The notes under the pieces: model-generated
Seen by the model: only the letters and a program-made list of their open reading frames with translations
Database searches by the model: none
Told to the model about the DNA's origin: nothing
Made by a program: the position numbers and the translations under genes
NCBI RefSeq assembly: GCF_001298715.1
Contig: NZ_CDSC02000258.1
Coordinates: forward strand, 1-17,615
DNA: 17,615 nt
Reading direction: 5' to 3'
Source of the DNA: Bathymodiolus azoricus thioautotrophic gill symbiont
GTDB taxonomy: Bacteria; Pseudomonadota; Gammaproteobacteria; PS1; Pseudothioglobaceae
Shown: piece by piece, positions 8,832 to 15,551 of the stretch
How the letters are laid out: each line of letters opens with the position of its first letter
Numbering within the stretch: the stretch's first letter is position 1

Positions 8832-8907
8832 TGGTGCCGAAGGCCGGACTCGAACTGGCGACCTACTGATTACAAATCAGTTGCACTACCAACTGTGCTA
8901 CTTCGGC
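8832..8907 (-). tRNA. tRNA-Thr(TGT)
   Basis: This 76-base cloverleaf has an encoded CCA. The acceptor stem pairs GCCGAAG (from 8907) with CTTCGGC, followed by discriminator A. The anticodon stem ACTGA/TCAGT encloses loop TTTGTAA, so the anticodon is TGT. The T-arm reads GGTCGCC-type stem bases around GTTCGAGTC. It lies 77 bp downstream of tRNA-Met on the same strand and 7 bases before a terminator hairpin. Confidence 0.95.
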
Positions 8908-8923
8908 GTAATGAATTTGAAAA

Positions 8924-8973
8924 TTATACAATCTTATCTAAAATACATTGCGCTTTTTATTACGATTGTATAA
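8924..8973. repeat. Inverted repeat between tRNA-Met and tRNA-Thr
   Basis: TTATACAATC at 8924-8933 and GATTGTATAA at 8964-8973 are perfect 10-bp inverted repeats around a 30-base spacer, and imperfect pairing extends several bases outward on both sides. On the minus strand the inner arm contains TATAAT at 8928-8923, about 16 bases ahead of the tRNA-Thr 5' end. It may therefore be a secondary promoter for tRNA-Thr, or a stem that guides tRNA processing. No good -35 accompanies it. Confidence 0.5.
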
Positions 8974-8984
8974 ATTCTCAAATA

Positions 8985-9061
8985 TGGTGGTTATAGGTGG
9001 ACTTGAACCACCGACCCCAGCATTATGAATGCTGTGCTCTAACCAGCTGAGCTACATAACC
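8985..9061 (-). tRNA. tRNA-Met(CAT), elongator type
   Basis: This 77-base cloverleaf has an encoded CCA. The acceptor stem pairs GGTTATG (from 9061) with TATAACC, one non-Watson-Crick pair at its base. The anticodon stem CAGCA/TGCTG encloses TTCATAA, anticodon CAT. The D-arm GTAGCTCAGCTGGTTAGAGC and overall sequence closely resemble E. coli elongator tRNA-Met. The first acceptor pair is a normal G-C, unlike initiator tRNA. Lysidine-modified tRNA-Ile2 also has CAT but is less similar. Confidence 0.9.
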
Positions 9062-9073
9062 ATGAAGAGCAAT

Positions 9074-9102
9074 ATTATCGGGACTTTTGCCATAAAAGTC
9101 AA
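9074..9102 (-). promoter_or_regulatory. Promoter of the tRNA-Met/tRNA-Thr unit, with internal palindrome
   Basis: On the minus strand TTGACT (9102-9097) and GATAAT (9079-9074) are separated by 17 bases, each one base from consensus. Transcription would start a few bases before the mature tRNA-Met end at 9061. A perfect inverted repeat, GACTTTT/AAAAGTC (9082-9088 and 9094-9100, 5-base loop), covers most of the spacer and part of the -35. It could be an operator or simply a chance fold. Confidence 0.65.
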
Positions 9103-9146
9103 TAGATAATTACAGGTGAAGATTTGTGGTGCTAAAATCAACACCT

Positions 9147-9761
9147 ATGACAACACTTAAAATTGCACTGACGGGTGGCATTGCTTGCGGAAAATCACAG
9201 ATGGCTCATATTTTTGCTGAGTTAGGTGCTGATGTTGTTCGGCTTGATGATGTTTCTAAACAAGTAACTACGCCTGAATCAGATGGCCTTAGAGAGCTGG
9301 TAGATGTCTTTGGCAAAAGGATTCTTAATCAAGATAACAGCCTTGATCGACAAGTGTTGCGAACCCTCTTATTAGAAAACAAAAGCAATAAAAATCGTAT
9401 TGAAGTCATTTTGCATCCAAAAATATTGAAAATAATGCAAGAATGGCAAAAAAATTCACAAAAATCCTTAAATATTGTAGAAATTCCACTACTTATAGAG
9501 AAAAACTTAACTTATCTGTTTGATAGAGCTATTATTTTGACCTGTAATGAAGAAAAACAGCTAAAAAGACTGAAAAATCGTGCAAATATTGACGAAAAAC
9601 AAGCAAAAAATATGATTTCTATGCAAACTAGTCACGAAAATAGGTTAAAAATTTCTGCAGAATTGCCCTGTGATGTTATTGAAAACAATGGCACGATTGC
9701 CGATTTAAAAAAGCAAACTCAACAGTTATATCAAAAACTCAATCAATCTGTAGGCATTTGA
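9147..9761 (+). CDS. coaE: Dephospho-CoA kinase
   Basis: This 204-residue P-loop kinase phosphorylates dephospho-CoA in the last step of coenzyme A synthesis. GGIACGKS at 10-17 is the Walker A loop (the family usually has GxGSGKS), followed by VVRLDDVSKQV at about 30-40, which matches the acceptor-binding region, and a Lys/Arg-rich lid near 140-150 (KQLKRLKNRAN). Length is normal for the family. The start is uncertain. The ATG at 9147 gives the typical N-terminus but has no ribosome site. GTG at 9126 would add 7 residues and has an AGGTGA site 6 bases upstream. It is transcribed divergently from the tRNA unit and is followed by transposon debris. Confidence 0.93.
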   Translation: MTTLKIALTGGIACGKSQMAHIFAELGADVVRLDDVSKQVTTPESDGLRELVDVFGKRILNQDNSLDRQVLRTLLLENKSNKNRIEVILHPKILKIMQEWQKNSQKSLNIVEIPLLIEKNLTYLFDRAIILTCNEEKQLKRLKNRANIDEKQAKNMISMQTSHENRLKISAELPCDVIENNGTIADLKKQTQQLYQKLNQSVGI

Positions 9762-9770
9762 CGGGCTTAC

Positions 9771-9947
9771 TTAGTCGCCCCTTAAAAACCCATTCCAAAC
9801 AAACCAAAACCACCCATTTTGCCAAAACAAAAAAATAGTGGCTATCACCAGCCATTTTCTCAAATTCCAAGCACAGGCAGCCATTAAAACATTAATCTCA
9901 TCACCAACTTGCCCTTTGAGTAGGTTTCTAGAGAGTCTAAAATCTGA
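9771..9947 (-). pseudogene. IS5-type transposase, C-terminal remnant
   Basis: The open frame encodes SDFRLSRNLLKGQVGDEIN and then NVLMAACAWNLRKWL, which matches the conserved C-terminus of IS5-superfamily DDE transposases (an MKxDxRxxRNxLKGxxGDxxN block followed by NxRKxL). The upstream two thirds, including the DDE triad, are missing: the frame ends at the terminal repeat of an IS256-type remnant at 9948. It begins 9 bp after the coaE stop on the opposite strand. It is a dead fragment. Confidence 0.7.
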
Positions 9948-10012
9948 GGTCAAGTAAACTTCTTTCTGTAAATTGCCATCTATTCCACCGATTTCTCGTT
10001 CATTAAAAAAAC

Positions 10013-10160
10013 CTACCCGTTATTATTGTCCAAAGACAAATAAGCTTTAGAGCTTTGCCACTGCTCTGAGACTTCCATCACCACAGCCGTAACCAACCTC
10101 AAACAAGAATCCTCATTAGCAAATATTTTAGCCACTATGTGGGTGAACGCTTTTTTAAAG
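10013..10160 (-). pseudogene. IS256 (mutator)-family transposase, C-terminal remnant
   Basis: The frame ending at the TAG at 10015-10013 encodes FTHIVAKIFANEDSCLRLV followed by TAVVMEVSEQWQSSKAYLS. This matches the C-terminus of IS256-family transposases, whose usual form is RTRVVGIFPNExSLLRLV then AxLMEIxxEW. Nothing of the catalytic DDE domain remains. Upstream the frame runs into the arm of a 31-bp inverted repeat, where KNFKKA still fits the transposase loosely. Confidence 0.72.
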
Positions 10161-10225
10161 TTTTTGGTTTTTTATTATTCGGGTTTTTGCAAGCAAAAAA
10201 CCAAAAACTTTAAAAAAGTGTTCAC
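10143..10225. repeat. Large hairpin: 31-bp inverted repeat, 21-base loop
   Basis: Positions 10143-10173 and 10195-10225 are reverse complements over 31 bases with one mismatch (G at 10149 against the A expected). The loop holds GGTTTTTGC at 10182-10190, which can instead pair with GCAAAAAACC at 10193-10202, so two competing folds exist. The left arm overlaps the surviving IS256 transposase frame, so the right arm may be an inverted copy of transposase sequence. It could also act as a bidirectional terminator. Confidence 0.75.
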
Positions 10226-10348
10226 ATTGAATTTACAGAAAAAATTTACAGTACCCACGCACCTAGACAAAATAAATACGCCACTTCACTATCCAGCGTT
10301 ACTTTGAGTTAAAATAATCACCTGCATTAAAAGCATGTAAAAAAATAA

Positions 10349-10377
10349 CTGATATTTACTATCATGCTAAATATCAG
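10349..10377. repeat. 10-bp inverted repeat in the intergenic region before the DUF2569 gene
   Basis: CTGATATTTA at 10349-10358 and TAAATATCAG at 10368-10377 pair perfectly around a 9-base loop and are followed on the plus strand by GTTTTATT, which resembles a weak terminator. The sequence ATATCAGG recurs at 10438-10445. The rest of 10256-10494 holds no gene that I can support. It contains a TTGACA at 10384-10389 with only a poor -10 after it. Confidence 0.5.
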
Positions 10378-10452
10378 GTTTTATTGACAGGTTTTTATTA
10401 AAAAAACAAATACGCCTGATCTTATTTTTAATACCGCATATCAGGGCAATAA

Positions 10453-10476
10453 TGCCTTATGCTAATAGTTAAGGCA
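10453..10476. repeat. 7-bp inverted repeat with attC-core-like sequence ahead of the DUF2569 gene
   Basis: TGCCTTA at 10453-10459 and TAAGGCA at 10470-10476 pair around a 10-base loop. The right arm includes GTTAAGGC at 10468-10475, one base longer than the integron core consensus GTTRRRY, and lies 20 bases before the ATG of the next gene. In a cassette this is where the 5' boundary would fall. It may also simply be an operator or leader hairpin. Confidence 0.4.
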
Positions 10477-10494
10477 ACAAAGAGGAATAGAAGC

Positions 10495-10977
10495 ATGGCT
10501 GAACAAATTGAACAAGAAGAACCGAGTGTGCAAGCCAAAGACGAAAAACTCGTTGGCATAAGGGGGTGGCTAATTTTGCCAGCTATTGGTTTTGTGTTGG
10601 GTACGCTCATTAGAGTTTCCACCTTGATTGTAGATATTGGAGCGTATAGTACTGGAATGTACTCCGATGTCGCAAGGGCTGGGATCGATGAAATATATAC
10701 GCTTGAATTTATTATATCGCTGAGTTTAACAGGCCTCCTAATCTACGCTACAATATTATTTTTAAAAAAGAAAAAGAATGCACCTAAAGTCATCATCGCC
10801 CTACACATAGCGAGCATTGTTGCTTTGTATGTGTTTCTTGTTTTTGAATTAGATACCGAAGCAAAAATGTTTGCAGTCGAAATCGTAATACAACTTGTTA
10901 ATAGCGTTATTGCTGCAGTTATTTGGATTCCGTACTTTGTGGTTTCGAAGAGAGTAAAAGCCACATTCGTTAATTGA
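10495..10977 (+). CDS. DUF2569 family membrane protein
   Basis: The 160-residue product has a charged 20-residue N-terminus and then GIRGWLILPAIGFVLG, the signature start of DUF2569 proteins. Four hydrophobic segments follow: about 25-48, 67-87, 94-115 and 120-145. The C-terminus IPYFVVSKRVKATF is also typical (WIPYFxxSKRVKxTF). I recognise the family but its function is not known. The ATG at 10495 is preceded by an AGAGGAA ribosome site; an earlier in-frame ATG at 10459 lies in the upstream hairpin. Eight bases after the stop begins a TGCCCTAACAAGG sequence like the left half of an integron attC site, so this could be a gene cassette. It stands alone between transposon debris and a pseudogene. 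Confidence 0.85.
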   Translation: MAEQIEQEEPSVQAKDEKLVGIRGWLILPAIGFVLGTLIRVSTLIVDIGAYSTGMYSDVARAGIDEIYTLEFIISLSLTGLLIYATILFLKKKKNAPKVIIALHIASIVALYVFLVFELDTEAKMFAVEIVIQLVNSVIAAVIWIPYFVVSKRVKATFVN

Positions 10978-10984
10978 ACCATCA

Positions 10985-11010
10985 TGCCCTAACAAGGCCA
11001 ATGCACATGG
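10985..11010 (+). other. attC-like left half-site after the DUF2569 gene
   Basis: TGCCCTAAC then AAGGCCAATGCACATGG resembles the left half of a cassette recombination site (RYYYAAC core followed by an L-type box). It lies 8 bases after a cassette-sized gene, the normal position. No GTTRRRY right half follows before the next coding remnant, so the site is incomplete. The core carries one extra C against the complement of the GTTAGGC found at 11453. Confidence 0.35.
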
Positions 11011-11022
11011 AAAATCCGATAG

Positions 11023-11432
11023 ATGAGTATTACCCCAAACAAGGTTATGATTGTAGAGCGACGACCTTCGAATGGTAAAGCGGGATTATATATTTATAGA
11101 GACTCTTTTGCTGGTTCAGCTTTAAAAAAAGATGTATGGGTTGATGGCAAGTGTATTGGAGAGACGGCTTTAAATATATTTTTCTATGAAGAAGTTGCTG
11201 GTGATAAAACGCATACAATATCAACCGATATCAGAATTCTCCCCAAATAATTTAGTTCTAAGAACAAGAAAAGATCAAAATTACTTTGTACGACAATATA
11301 TGAAATTTGGTGTTTTTGTCGGAGGGCGCAGGACTTGAGCTTGTAGGCACTGAAAAAGAAAAAAGAACTGTTTCTAAATTAGAATTAGCTAAAAAAGGCA
11401 CCTGTAGTAATGCCACTCCAGCCAGGTGCTAA
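11023..11432 (+). pseudogene. DUF2846 domain protein, frameshifted and N-terminally truncated
   Basis: Three frames together give a continuous DUF2846 protein. The first (11023 to about 11230) encodes GKAGLYIYRDSFAGSALKK and then FFYEEVAGDKTHTIST. The second (about 11231-11323) encodes SEFSPNNLVL and NYFVRQYMKFGVFVGG. The third (11325-11432) encodes AGLELVGTEKEK and SKLELAKKGTCS, ending in TAA. Each junction needs one base skipped, near 11228 and at 11324, so two single-base insertions have broken the gene. Family members normally start with a lipoprotein signal peptide, which is absent here: a TAG stands directly before the ATG at 11023. The first segment alone is a 75-codon frame and is unlikely to be functional. 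Family function is unknown. Confidence 0.8.
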
Positions 11433-11459
11433 CGCGTCGGCTGAATTCTGGCGTTAGGC
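11425..11459 (+). other. attC-like site overlapping the mfd stop codon
   Basis: GGTGCTAACGC at 11425-11435 and GCGTTAGGC at 11451-11459 are inverted (TAACGC/GCGTTA) around CGGCTGAATTCTG-type sequence. GTTAGGC at 11453-11459 fits the integron core GTTRRRY exactly, and GGCTGAATTCTGGCGTTAGG looks like a classical attC right half. The left box is shortened, so the site is degenerate. The core includes the reverse complement of the mfd stop codon at 11454-11456. Confidence 0.4.
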
Positions 11460-14400
11460 TCCTAAAGTTTTTAGCAAACCTTCAATCAACTCAATTCGTT
11501 CAATATTATCAGGCATTTCCTGCTTAAAAATAAGCTGGTTTTGCCCTTTGAGTTGATAGGTTTTTGGCTGTGTTTGTACTAGGTTGATGATTTTTATGGG
11601 TTCAATATTGATTTTGTCTGAAAAAATAATATGCGCCTTGTCATCATAGATTGAAACTTTATTAATACCAATTTTTTCACAAAAGAGTTTAAGTCGAGTA
11701 GTGGCAAATAGGTTTTTAGTGGGGTCTGGCAACAAGCCAAAACGGTCAATCATCTCAATGCTCAGGTCTTTTAACTCATCATTGTCTTTGCCGTTGGCAA
11801 TACGCTTATATAAAACCAAGCGCTCGTGCACATCGCCTAAATAAGTGTCGGGAATAATGCAAGCAAGCCCAGTGTCAATATCAACTTCATGATTAATAGG
11901 GTCGTTTATATTGATTTTTTTGCCCACGCGCATAGCATCAACCGTGCGTTTCAGTAGGTCGTGATAAAGGTTAAAGCCAATTTCGCTAATCTTGCCTGAT
12001 TGGTTGTCACCGAGCAAATCACCTGCGCCACGAATTTCTAAGTCATGATTAGCAAGCATAAATCCAGCGCCCAACTCTTCCAAAGACTCAACTGCTTCTA
12101 GGCGTTTTTTAGCATTGTCACTCAGTGACTGGTGGGATTTTATGACCAAATAAGCATAAGCCCTATGATGTGACCTACCGACCCGCCCACGCAACTGGTG
12201 CAATTGTGCCAAACCAAAATTTTGTGCATTGTTAATAATAATGGTATTGGCATTTGGAATATCAATACCAGTCTCAATGATGGTAGTGCAAACCAAAATC
12301 TGAAAACGACCGTGGTAAAAATCACTCATAATTTGCTCTAATTCACGACTTGGCATTTGCCCATGAGCAATACGAATGTGTGCGTTTTTCATCAATGATT
12401 TAAGGTTTTCTGCCATATTGTCAATGGTATCAATATCGTTGTGTAAAACAAATATTTGACCACCACGATGCATCTCTCGAGAGCAAGCCTCTTTAATCGT
12501 ATCATCGTCCCACTCTTTAACAAAGGTTTGAATCGCGCTGCGCCCTTGTGGTGGTGTGGCAATAATTGACAATTCTCTGAGCGAGCCAAGCGCCATGTTC
12601 AATGTGCGTGGAATTGGGGTGGCAGTCATGGTCAAAATATCGCTGCGTCCACGCATTTTTTTCAGTGATTCTTTTTGCTTAACGCCAAATCGGTGCTCTT
12701 CATCAATAATCACCAAGCCCAGTTGTTTGTATTTGATGCTACCTTGAATCAGTTTGTGGGTACCAATGACGATATCACAAGTACCATCAAGTAGTTTTTG
12801 CTTGATTTGCGTTTGTTCTTTAGTACTTTGAAAGCGTGATAGGGCTTTGATTTCAATAGGGTAGTTAATAAACCTATCTTTGAAAGAGGCGTAATGCTGG
12901 TTGGCAAGTAATGTGGTCGGCACCAAAATGGCAACTTGCTTGCCAGCTTCAACTGCTAAGAATGCAGCGCGCATGGCAATCTCTGTTTTGCCAAAGCCCA
13001 CATCGCCACACACCAACCTGTCCATTGGCTTATGCAATTGCATATCCGCCAACACTTCGCCCATGGTTTTGATCTGGTCAGGGGTTTCCTCAAAAGGAAA
13101 ACTGGCAACAAAAGAGCCGTAAGCATCATTGGGTTCAGGAAAAGCAAAACCCCTTTGAGACTCACGTTTAGCATAGATCTCTAATAATTCAGCAGCAATG
13201 TCATGGAGGGCTTCATGTGCTTTTTGCTTGGCTTTGGTCCATTGGTTAGTGCCGAGTTTGTGTAGGGGTGCGGTCTCTGGTGATGCCCCAGAATAACGAG
13301 AAATCAAATTCAGCGAAGTCATTGGCACCATCAGTTTTGAACCTTTGGCATATTCCAACATTAGGAAGTCTTGCGTTAAACCATCAAAAGTTTGTGTTTT
13401 TAACCCCAAATATCGACCCACACCATAGCTTTCATGCACAATCGGGTCACCAATCTGGATTTCCACCAAAGATTTAATCGCCTCATCAAAATCCTTGTGC
13501 TTAGCGCGCCTACGCCTTTGCTGTTTAACCACATCAGCGCCGAACAAATTAACTTCGGTAATAATGGCAATATCTTGGGTTAGTAAGCCCTCGCTAAGCT
13601 CATCATTGGTAATACAAAGTTTTTTATCACTGCTGAGAAAATCTTGCCAACCCTCAACTGGGTTCGGCTTGAGTTCATGGCTGATAAGCAAGTCACTAAG
13701 TACGCTTTTTCGCCCTTCAGATGCACAAACAATCAAAATTTTGCCGCTGAATTTTTTCTCAAAAACAAGAAATTTATTTAGCGGTACTTTGTTTTGTGCG
13801 TTGATATTTAATGATGGTAATAATTGACTAGCAAAATTCAAATGGTCTAATTTTTCTTCATTTTTTGAACTGCTCATCAACAATTGTTGCCGTTGTTTGA
13901 TTTGACTAAACAATTGCTGTTTCTCAATAAAAACTTGCTCCACAGGCAACGGCAGCCTGTCAAAATTCTCACTGGCTTGCTGGTATCGGCTGTTGATCTC
14001 ATCATAAGTTAATGCTACCAATGAGTTGAAACCTTCGCTAGTGGCAATAATGCTATCACTGGGTAGATAGTCAAATAAGGTATTGGTATGCGTAAAAAAT
14101 AACGAAAGATAAAATTCGATACCACTTGGCAGGCGCGACTCAGTAACTTCATCATAAATAAAACCGCTGATATTGTCAAAAGCCTTTTGGTAGTTTTCTT
14201 TAAAAATCTCAATACTATTTTTATCAGTGGCAAACTCTCTAGCGGGTAATAAAAAAACCTCTTTCGTTGTTTCAGTAGAGCGTTGTGTTGAAACATCAAA
14301 CAGGCGAATAGATTCAATTTCTTGGTCAAACAAATCCAAGCGACAAGGCAACTTTGCACCCATCGGATAGATATCTATCAAGGAGCCTTTCACGCTAAAC

Positions 14401-14888
14401 TCGCCGTGTTCCATTACCTTCATCACTCGGTTGTAACCAATTTTAAGTAAGCGCTGGGCAAAAGTTTGTAGCTCTAACATGGCACCAACTTTCAAACTAA
14501 AACTATATGCCTTGCTAAACTCCAACGGACATAATTGCTGTGTTAACGATTCTAATGTGGTAATAACAATACCACGCTTAAGGCTAGGTAATTTTGATAG
14601 GGTGTTGAGTCGACTTGAGGTAATGTCTGGGTGCGGGGAAAAATGATCAAAAGCCAACACCTCCCAATTATCAAATCTAAGAATGTCCAAACCAGTATTA
14701 TAAAAATGTAATGACTTAAGCAACTGGTCAAAATGACTGATATCGTTTGCCACCACCAAAATAACATTATCTTGTGTTTTGGCAAATTCAATCAATGCCA
14801 AAGCCTGTGCACTGCCGTAGAGCGAGCCCCAATAGAATTTTTGTCCAGACTTAAAAGGGGTTATTCCTTGAGGGTAAAGATATTGCAT
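11454..14888 (-). CDS. mfd: Transcription-repair coupling factor
   Basis: This 1144-residue ATP-dependent translocase removes stalled RNA polymerase and recruits UvrA to template-strand lesions. The N-terminal UvrB-like module covers about 1-350. The RNA-polymerase-interacting domain lies at about 475-540 (GDPIVHESYGVGRYLG). The RecG-like motor has Walker A GDVGFGKTE at 628-636, DEEH at 729-732, TATPIPRT at 755-762 and QLRGRVGRS at 898-906. The C-terminal TRCF domain runs from about 1000 to the end. Length is normal and complete. The ATG at 14888 has no clear ribosome site and lies 10 bases after the maf stop, so the gene is probably coupled to maf. Its last codon and stop fall inside an attC-like core. 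Confidence 0.97.
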   Translation of the reverse strand: MQYLYPQGITPFKSGQKFYWGSLYGSAQALALIEFAKTQDNVILVVANDISHFDQLLKSLHFYNTGLDILRFDNWEVLAFDHFSPHPDITSSRLNTLSKLPSLKRGIVITTLESLTQQLCPLEFSKAYSFSLKVGAMLELQTFAQRLLKIGYNRVMKVMEHGEFSVKGSLIDIYPMGAKLPCRLDLFDQEIESIRLFDVSTQRSTETTKEVFLLPAREFATDKNSIEIFKENYQKAFDNISGFIYDEVTESRLPSGIEFYLSLFFTHTNTLFDYLPSDSIIATSEGFNSLVALTYDEINSRYQQASENFDRLPLPVEQVFIEKQQLFSQIKQRQQLLMSSSKNEEKLDHLNFASQLLPSLNINAQNKVPLNKFLVFEKKFSGKILIVCASEGRKSVLSDLLISHELKPNPVEGWQDFLSSDKKLCITNDELSEGLLTQDIAIITEVNLFGADVVKQQRRRRAKHKDFDEAIKSLVEIQIGDPIVHESYGVGRYLGLKTQTFDGLTQDFLMLEYAKGSKLMVPMTSLNLISRYSGASPETAPLHKLGTNQWTKAKQKAHEALHDIAAELLEIYAKRESQRGFAFPEPNDAYGSFVASFPFEETPDQIKTMGEVLADMQLHKPMDRLVCGDVGFGKTEIAMRAAFLAVEAGKQVAILVPTTLLANQHYASFKDRFINYPIEIKALSRFQSTKEQTQIKQKLLDGTCDIVIGTHKLIQGSIKYKQLGLVIIDEEHRFGVKQKESLKKMRGRSDILTMTATPIPRTLNMALGSLRELSIIATPPQGRSAIQTFVKEWDDDTIKEACSREMHRGGQIFVLHNDIDTIDNMAENLKSLMKNAHIRIAHGQMPSRELEQIMSDFYHGRFQILVCTTIIETGIDIPNANTIIINNAQNFGLAQLHQLRGRVGRSHHRAYAYLVIKSHQSLSDNAKKRLEAVESLEELGAGFMLANHDLEIRGAGDLLGDNQSGKISEIGFNLYHDLLKRTVDAMRVGKKININDPINHEVDIDTGLACIIPDTYLGDVHERLVLYKRIANGKDNDELKDLSIEMIDRFGLLPDPTKNLFATTRLKLFCEKIGINKVSIYDDKAHIIFSDKINIEPIKIINLVQTQPKTYQLKGQNQLIFKQEMPDNIERIELIEGLLKTLGA

Positions 14889-14898
14889 ACAAAAGGCG

Positions 14899-15528
14899 TT
14901 AGTCTTTTAAATCGGTACTTTGACTTAAAACATCAATGCCTTGATTTTCAAGCATTTTGATGAGTTGAATCAGTGGCAAACCAATTAGCGTATTAGGATC
15001 ATTATCCTCTATACACTCTACAAGGCTAATACCAAGCGCCTCGGATTTGAAGCTACCTGCACAGTTATATGGCTTTTCTTTTTGCAGATAATACTCGATT
15101 TGCTTGGCGCTCAATACTTTAAACACAATCTTAGATTTTTCAACAACTGTGTCTATTGTATCTGTATGTGTATCTAAAAGTGCCAAACTTGTAAGAAATG
15201 TAACGGTATTTCCAGAGCTTTTCTCAAGTTGCTTAACGGCATTTTCGTGTGAGTGTGGCTTGGTTAAAATCTTATCGCCGAGCGTTGCCACTTGGTCTGA
15301 AGCAATAATAAACCCACTGCGAGTTTTTGCCACCTCAAATGCTTTTTCCTGTGCCAATCTAAACACCAACTGTTCGGGCGTTTCGTTAACTTTTCTGGAC
15401 TCGTCAATATCTGGCGACACAACATCAAAGTCCAAGCCTAATTTATTAAGCAATTCTTTTCTAAAAGGGGACGAAGAGGCAAGAATTAATGACACAAATG
15501 GCAAAGGTATTTGTAAAATAGAAATCAT
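14899..15528 (-). CDS. Maf-family nucleotide pyrophosphatase, YceF type
   Basis: The 209-residue product matches E. coli YceF, which hydrolyses 7-methyl-GTP and is thought to clear modified nucleotides. Visible landmarks are LILASSSPFRKELLNKLG at 14-31, IDES at 41-44, RLAQEKA at 57-63, ASDQV at 76-80 with the catalytic Asp, CAGSFKSEALGISL and DPNTLIGLPL. The ATG at 15528 gives about ten residues more than typical ahead of LILASS. A GTG at 15495 would start MSLILASSS, the usual N-terminus, but neither has a clear ribosome site. It precedes mfd by 10 bases and is divergent from folA. Confidence 0.93.
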   Translation of the reverse strand: MISILQIPLPFVSLILASSSPFRKELLNKLGLDFDVVSPDIDESRKVNETPEQLVFRLAQEKAFEVAKTRSGFIIASDQVATLGDKILTKPHSHENAVKQLEKSSGNTVTFLTSLALLDTHTDTIDTVVEKSKIVFKVLSAKQIEYYLQKEKPYNCAGSFKSEALGISLVECIEDNDPNTLIGLPLIQLIKMLENQGIDVLSQSTDLKD

Positions 15529-15551
15529 TTTACTTTATTTGGGTTTGCTTT

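Larger units (their letters stand above)
9948..10255 (-). mobile_element. Internally deleted IS256-family element
   Basis: The two ends are related inverted repeats. Reading inward, the minus-strand left end (10255-10230) is GGTACTGTAAATTTTTTCTG then TAAATT, and the right end (9948-9974) is GGTCAAGTAAACTTCTTTCT then GTAAATT; about 20 of 27 positions agree. Between them lie only the transposase C-terminus and a large hairpin, so most of the roughly 1.2-kb coding region has been lost. Its right end abuts an IS5-type transposase fragment exactly, which suggests insertion into that older element. I find no 8-bp target duplication, so the flanks have rearranged or decayed. Confidence 0.6.

Noticed and set aside
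8770..8973. 67-codon plus-strand frame
   Set aside because: It runs through the terminator and the complement of tRNA-Thr; GRTRTGDLLITNQLHYQLC is the familiar false translation of a tRNA gene.
10384..10412. TTGACA as the promoter of the DUF2569 gene
   Set aside because: The bases 17-18 positions downstream (CAAATA/AAATAC) are a poor -10, and the start codon is still more than 80 bases away.
10743..10985. 80-codon minus-strand frame
   Set aside because: It is antisense to the DUF2569 gene and has no independent support.
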